Below are positions 60,331 to 64,000 of a stretch of DNA of 64,000 nucleotides, piece after piece. A model generated the notes under the pieces. It searched no databases. It was not told the origin of the DNA and saw only the letters and a list, made by a program, of their open reading frames with translations. How positions within the stretch are numbered: position 1 is the stretch's first letter; each line of letters starts with the position of its first letter. The DNA is from Pseudidiomarina indica (GTDB lineage Bacteria > Pseudomonadota > Gammaproteobacteria > Enterobacterales > Alteromonadaceae), in NCBI GenBank assembly GCA_029279945.1, contig JAJUHK010000004.1, forward strand, positions 62,001-126,000. Direction: 5' to 3'. The translations under genes were made by a program, and so were the position numbers.

Positions 60331-62183
60331 GCTTGTGCTGACTGAATATACTCGTCAACGAACTGCTCGAGAATATTCAGCGGCACTGGACCATTAGCCA
60401 ACACCACATCGTGGAACTGGCGGATATCAAACCGATCACCAAGTTCTTGTTTTGCTTTCTCGCGTAATTCAAGAATTTTCAACATGCCAATTTTGTAGGC
60501 TGTTGCTTGGCTTGGCATCACAATATGACGCTCCACCATTTTGCGTGCATCAGCTTCAGCATTTGGGGTATTTTTCACGTAAAACTCGATACCTTGCTCA
60601 CGCGTCCATTGCTTGGCATGAATACCAGTATCTACCACCAAGCGTACCGCTCGCCATAACTCCATCGCTAACCGACCAAAATCAGAATACGGATCTTGGT
60701 AGAAACCAATTTCTTTTGGCAGCAATTCGGTATACAAGCCCCAACCCTCGGTATAAGCGGTATAGCGCCCAAATTTACGGAACGATGGAATACCTTCAAG
60801 CTCTTGTTGAATCGCCAACTGCATATGATGCCCTGGAATACCTTCATGATAAGCGAGCGCTTCCATCTGATAGCTTGGCATCGAGGCCATATCATACAGG
60901 TTGGCGTAGTATACACCCGGACGGCTGCCATCCATGGAAGGTGGTTGGTAGAACGCTTTTCCTGCAGATTTTTCACGGAATGGTTCGACCGCTTTCACAA
61001 TCAAGTCAGCTTTTGGCTTGGTAATGAACAGCTCATCTAAACGTCCACGCATCACATCAATCAGTGCAGTCGCATCAGCAATGTACTGCTCGCGGCCTTC
61101 TGCCGTGTCAGGATAGACAAACTCGTCGTTATTACGCATATATTCGAAGAAGTCTTGTAACGTGCCTTCGAAGTTCACTTGTGCCATGATGCCACGCATT
61201 TCATCATGAATCCGGGCTACTTCTTGTAAACCTATCTCATGAATTTCGCTGGCGGTTAAATTGGTTGTCGTGGTGCGTTTTAAGGCATTGTTGTAAAACG
61301 CTTCACCATCGGGAAATTTCCACACGCCATCACGCGTATCGGCCTGCTGCTCTAACTCTTGCAAAGTTTCAATTAAGCCTTCGTAGGCCGGCTTCACCGA
61401 TTCCAGTAACGCTGTCGTAGCCGCGCTTATTAGACCCTCGTACTGACTCTGATCAATATCTAAACGCATAACTTTTTTGGTGAAGTCAGCGAACAGAACA
61501 CTCGACTCACCCTCGTCAAATGGCGCACCAGAGATGATGTTTCTGCTGTCACTAATGGCATACGGATACACAAACTTAGGTGCCATAATACCTTTCTCAG
61601 CACGTATTTTGAGGTTTTCCGCCAACTGTTCAAATAACAGTGGTAATGCATTCAAACGTGCAATATAAGCCTCTGCATCCGTTACATCATCGATGCGGTG
61701 CTGATTGATAAGCATCGATGCTACTCCCGAATGCATACCAAACATTTGGTTCACTGGGTAGCTGTAATGACGCCATTTAAAATCTTCAATTTCATTCTCT
61801 AACCGTTGCTTCATCAGCAGCCAGCTCACGTAGGTTTGCTTATCGAGTTTAGCTGGATCAATTGCTAAGACTTTTTCTAAATGGGCTTTCGCAATCTCCA
61901 ACTCTTCCTCTGCTACCGCATCAGAAAGATCGTCCCACTTATCTTGGTCATCTTTAATGCCCAAATACGATTGGAACATTGGGCTACGCATGACCCCATC
62001 CATGAAAATTTCTTCGAATAACTCATTCGCTTTAGCGGATTCAGCCTGAATATCAGCAACACTTACGACTGCATTTTCAACCGTAGTACCCGTTTGTTGT
62101 GTCATGTTCTGAGGAGCCTCAGAGCAGGCGGTTGTCAGTAGCAATAAAGATACAGCGACAGCGGCTGGTTTTAATGGAAACAT
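60324..62183 (-). CDS. DUF885 family lipoprotein, probable metallopeptidase
   Basis: 619 residues. A lipoprotein signal (MFPLKPAAVAVSLLLLTTAC, lipobox LTTAC) precedes the DUF885 domain, which fills the rest. The motif HEGIPGHHMQ with a downstream Glu region (YTEGWGLYTELL) resembles the zinc site of gluzincin-type peptidases, and members are thought to be peptidases. Substrate unknown; location is envelope by lipobox. ATG 62183 has AGGAGAAC upstream. The C-terminus ends within the inverted repeat shared with the convergent ygiD-like gene. Confidence 0.88.
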   Translation of the reverse strand: MFPLKPAAVAVSLLLLTTACSEAPQNMTQQTGTTVENAVVSVADIQAESAKANELFEEIFMDGVMRSPMFQSYLGIKDDQDKWDDLSDAVAEEELEIAKAHLEKVLAIDPAKLDKQTYVSWLLMKQRLENEIEDFKWRHYSYPVNQMFGMHSGVASMLINQHRIDDVTDAEAYIARLNALPLLFEQLAENLKIRAEKGIMAPKFVYPYAISDSRNIISGAPFDEGESSVLFADFTKKVMRLDIDQSQYEGLISAATTALLESVKPAYEGLIETLQELEQQADTRDGVWKFPDGEAFYNNALKRTTTTNLTASEIHEIGLQEVARIHDEMRGIMAQVNFEGTLQDFFEYMRNNDEFVYPDTAEGREQYIADATALIDVMRGRLDELFITKPKADLIVKAVEPFREKSAGKAFYQPPSMDGSRPGVYYANLYDMASMPSYQMEALAYHEGIPGHHMQLAIQQELEGIPSFRKFGRYTAYTEGWGLYTELLPKEIGFYQDPYSDFGRLAMELWRAVRLVVDTGIHAKQWTREQGIEFYVKNTPNAEADARKMVERHIVMPSQATAYKIGMLKILELREKAKQELGDRFDIRQFHDVVLANGPVPLNILEQFVDEYIQSAQAQ

Positions 62184-62334
62184 GGATGTTCTCCTCGTGT
62201 TCTGTTGTTATCGTTAAAGTCGTATCCTTATGGTACCAACTTTCGTCATTTTCACCACAATTAACCTAAACTATTGCTTATTAACCACAGAAGCGTTAAA
62301 ACGAAAGTATCATTGACTGTTAAGGGAAGTCGTC

Positions 62335-64000
62335 ATGTCAGTAACCCAATCAATACCTCACCGCTGGACGTTCACCCGGCTTGGTGGGTTTAACCAAGTT
62401 GTTCTACACAAAGCTGATGATATTCGTTACTTACATCAACTTGACCCGAAGTTATGGGTTTCGCTGGCGTGCCCGACGACCGGCCTGTACTTTGATAAAC
62501 AAACACTGAAGTACCTCGATCGCGATGGTGACGGTCGAATTCGCTTGCCAGAAGTCATTCAGGTCACCAACTGGGTTTCCCGTGTATTGCATAATCCGGG
62601 CTTGATTTTAGAACCCAAGGACACCATCCGCCTCGCTGATCTGAACACTGATGATGCTGATGGAGCAGCCATTCACGCTGCAGCCTTACGCTTACTGGAA
62701 TTGTTAGGGAAAGCTGATGCGGGTGAAATTTCCTTAGCCGACGTCACCAATCAGCAAAACATTCTGGCCAACGCACGCTTCAACGGCGATGGCATAATCA
62801 CCCCCAGCACCGCCGAAGACGAAACGCTCCAGCACGTGATTCAAATTATTGTTGCAAACTCAGCAATGGTCACTGATGCCTCGGGGCAAGCTGGTGTAAA
62901 TGAAGCCATCGTGAATCAGTTTTACAGTGATGTGAAAGCGCGGTTAGCTTGGTTAGCCGCTGCCCAGCCAGGTTGGGTGCCTGATGGTGTAGATGGCCAG
63001 CGTGCCGCAGAAGCGCTTAGTGCAGTCCGCAGTAAAATTGATGATTACTTCAGCCGCTGCCGTGCAGCCCAGTACGACCCTCGCGCTGCAGAAAAATTAA
63101 ATCGCGCTAGCGGTGATTGGAGCTCCATTGCCGCGCAAGATATTTCCGAAACCTGTGTAGAAATGGCTGAGTTTCCCTTAGCCATCATCACCCCAACGAA
63201 TGAATTATCATTGGTTCGTGGCTTGAACCCGGCGTGGGAATCTCGCGTAAACATGTTACACGACGCGGTCATTAAGCCGGTGTTGGGCGATATAGAAATC
63301 CTCACCTATGAGCAATGGAATAACCTCAAAGCACGTTTTGATGACTACCAAAATTGGCTCAACGGAGAAGCAGGACAGCTCGTTAGCGCCCTCAATTCAG
63401 ATGAATTACAAGCACTGTTGGATAACAACAGTCAATCCGCTATTTTGGAACTAATCCAACAAGACTTAGCCGTCCGCCCATTAGTAGATGCCATGAATAA
63501 AGTGGAAGAGCTTCTGCGCTATCGGTTGCACTTAAAAACCTTGTTGAACAATTTTGTCAGTTTACCTGATTTCTTCGATCGTGATACCCGGGCGATATTT
63601 GAAGCTGGGGTGCTATACCTTGATGGTCGGGCTTGTGAGCTTACCTTAGAAGTAACTGATGCAGCCAAGCATGCCACCTTCGGTGGGTTGAGTCGCTGTT
63701 ATCTAGCCTACTGCACCTGCACCCGAAAAGATGGCACAACCAAGGAAATTGTAGCAGCCTTTACGGAAGGGCCTCATGATTTCCTGATTGTCGGCAGAAA
63801 TGGGGTATTTTTCGACCGCAACGGTCAGGACTGGGATGCTACCATTACCAAAGTCGTTGAAAACCCAATTAGCGTCATGCAAGCCTTCTTCTCGCCTTAT
63901 AAAAAGCTCATCCGCTTTATTGAAAAGCAAGCTGAGAAGAGTGCTCAGGAAGCCGAAAGTGCATCAGAAACAAAACTTCAAGAGCAATCAACTAAAGCAT
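62335..64000 (+). CDS. large EF-hand-containing protein of unknown function (partial, runs off the window)
   Basis: The frame is open from ATG 62335, with TAAGGGAAG about 6 bases upstream, to the last base, 555 codons, with no stop. Residues 62-73 (DRDGDGRIRLPE) are a canonical EF-hand calcium loop. Degenerate copies appear near residues 102-113 (DLNTDDADGAAI) and 150-162 (NGDGIITPSTAED). No signal peptide or membrane helix is seen; the body is helical and ends, as far as visible, in a Glu/Lys/Ala-rich stretch after residue 520. I do not recognise a named family. The N-terminal motif LDPKLWVSLACPTTGLYFD looks well conserved in character. The protein probably continues past the window edge. 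Confidence 0.82.
   Translation, partial: MSVTQSIPHRWTFTRLGGFNQVVLHKADDIRYLHQLDPKLWVSLACPTTGLYFDKQTLKYLDRDGDGRIRLPEVIQVTNWVSRVLHNPGLILEPKDTIRLADLNTDDADGAAIHAAALRLLELLGKADAGEISLADVTNQQNILANARFNGDGIITPSTAEDETLQHVIQIIVANSAMVTDASGQAGVNEAIVNQFYSDVKARLAWLAAAQPGWVPDGVDGQRAAEALSAVRSKIDDYFSRCRAAQYDPRAAEKLNRASGDWSSIAAQDISETCVEMAEFPLAIITPTNELSLVRGLNPAWESRVNMLHDAVIKPVLGDIEILTYEQWNNLKARFDDYQNWLNGEAGQLVSALNSDELQALLDNNSQSAILELIQQDLAVRPLVDAMNKVEELLRYRLHLKTLLNNFVSLPDFFDRDTRAIFEAGVLYLDGRACELTLEVTDAAKHATFGGLSRCYLAYCTCTRKDGTTKEIVAAFTEGPHDFLIVGRNGVFFDRNGQDWDATITKVVENPISVMQAFFSPYKKLIRFIEKQAEKSAQEAESASETKLQEQSTKA

Overview
The window is a chromosomal segment of a marine-type gammaproteobacterium, most likely of the order Alteromonadales and possibly an Idiomarinaceae member. 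This is inferred from gene order and protein sequence, not from a database search. Signs are the blocks trxA/rho/ubiD/fre divergent from rhlB/gppA, ubiE-ubiJ-ubiB-tatABC-tatD, gmk-rpoZ-spoT and recC-recB-recD, a base composition near half GC, and many secreted lipoproteins and peptidases. I see no phage, insertion sequence, integron, CRISPR, rRNA or tRNA. Most of the window is core housekeeping DNA and densely coding; no stretch above about 300 bases lacks a gene.

Layout. 1-2 kb: end of an unknown gene, an Ogt-type alkyltransferase, a small secreted charged protein and a MaoC-fold protein. 2-13.7 kb: recC-recB-recD followed by a penicillin-acylase-family lipoprotein. 13.8-15.7 kb: trhO, a Dps-like ferritin and a small DUF3185 membrane protein. 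15.7-19.3 kb: a thiamine salvage operon (outer-membrane receptor, PnuT-type permease, putative thiamine kinase) behind a TPP riboswitch. 19.3-23.4 kb: trxA, rho, ubiD and fre on the minus strand. 23.5-25.7 kb: rhlB and a short gppA/ppx on the plus strand. 25.7-36.9 kb: one long co-directional minus-strand run trmH-recG-ubiE-ubiJ-ubiB-tatA-tatB-tatC-orf-tatD-diguanylate cyclase-hemB, with many stop/start overlaps. 37-43 kb: an accessory-looking block (pseudouridine synthase, M20 amidohydrolase, acyl-CoA ligase, divergent CDF transporter, NhaC antiporter). It lies between recG/trmH and spoT, which are neighbours in Escherichia coli. 43-46.6 kb: gmk-rpoZ-spoT-ridA. 46.7-49.9 kb: lemA, an M48 peptidase and an alpha/beta-hydrolase lipoprotein. 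50-53.4 kb: yajQ, a dGTPase-like HD protein, a flavin monooxygenase-like protein and an EVE-domain protein.

The 53.4-57.4 kb region shows decay and stress functions. It has the last 48 codons of a lost GGDEF protein, a LysR regulator broken by a one-base frameshift in its DNA-binding domain, a catalase-peroxidase with an export signal, and a lipoprotein cytochrome c. From 57.5 kb on: upp, a nucleotide pyrophosphatase/phosphodiesterase, a YgiD-type dioxygenase, a DUF885 peptidase-like lipoprotein, and the first 555 codons of an unrecognised EF-hand-containing protein that runs off the window.

The best leads are the riboswitch-controlled thiamine operon with an altered kinase motif, the exported KatG beside a cytochrome c, the CDF transporter with changed metal-site residues, the M48 peptidase with a TerB-like tail, the unknown protein between tatC and tatD, the EF-hand protein at the edge, and several perfect inverted repeats. 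I found no clear evidence of a wholly new multi-gene system.
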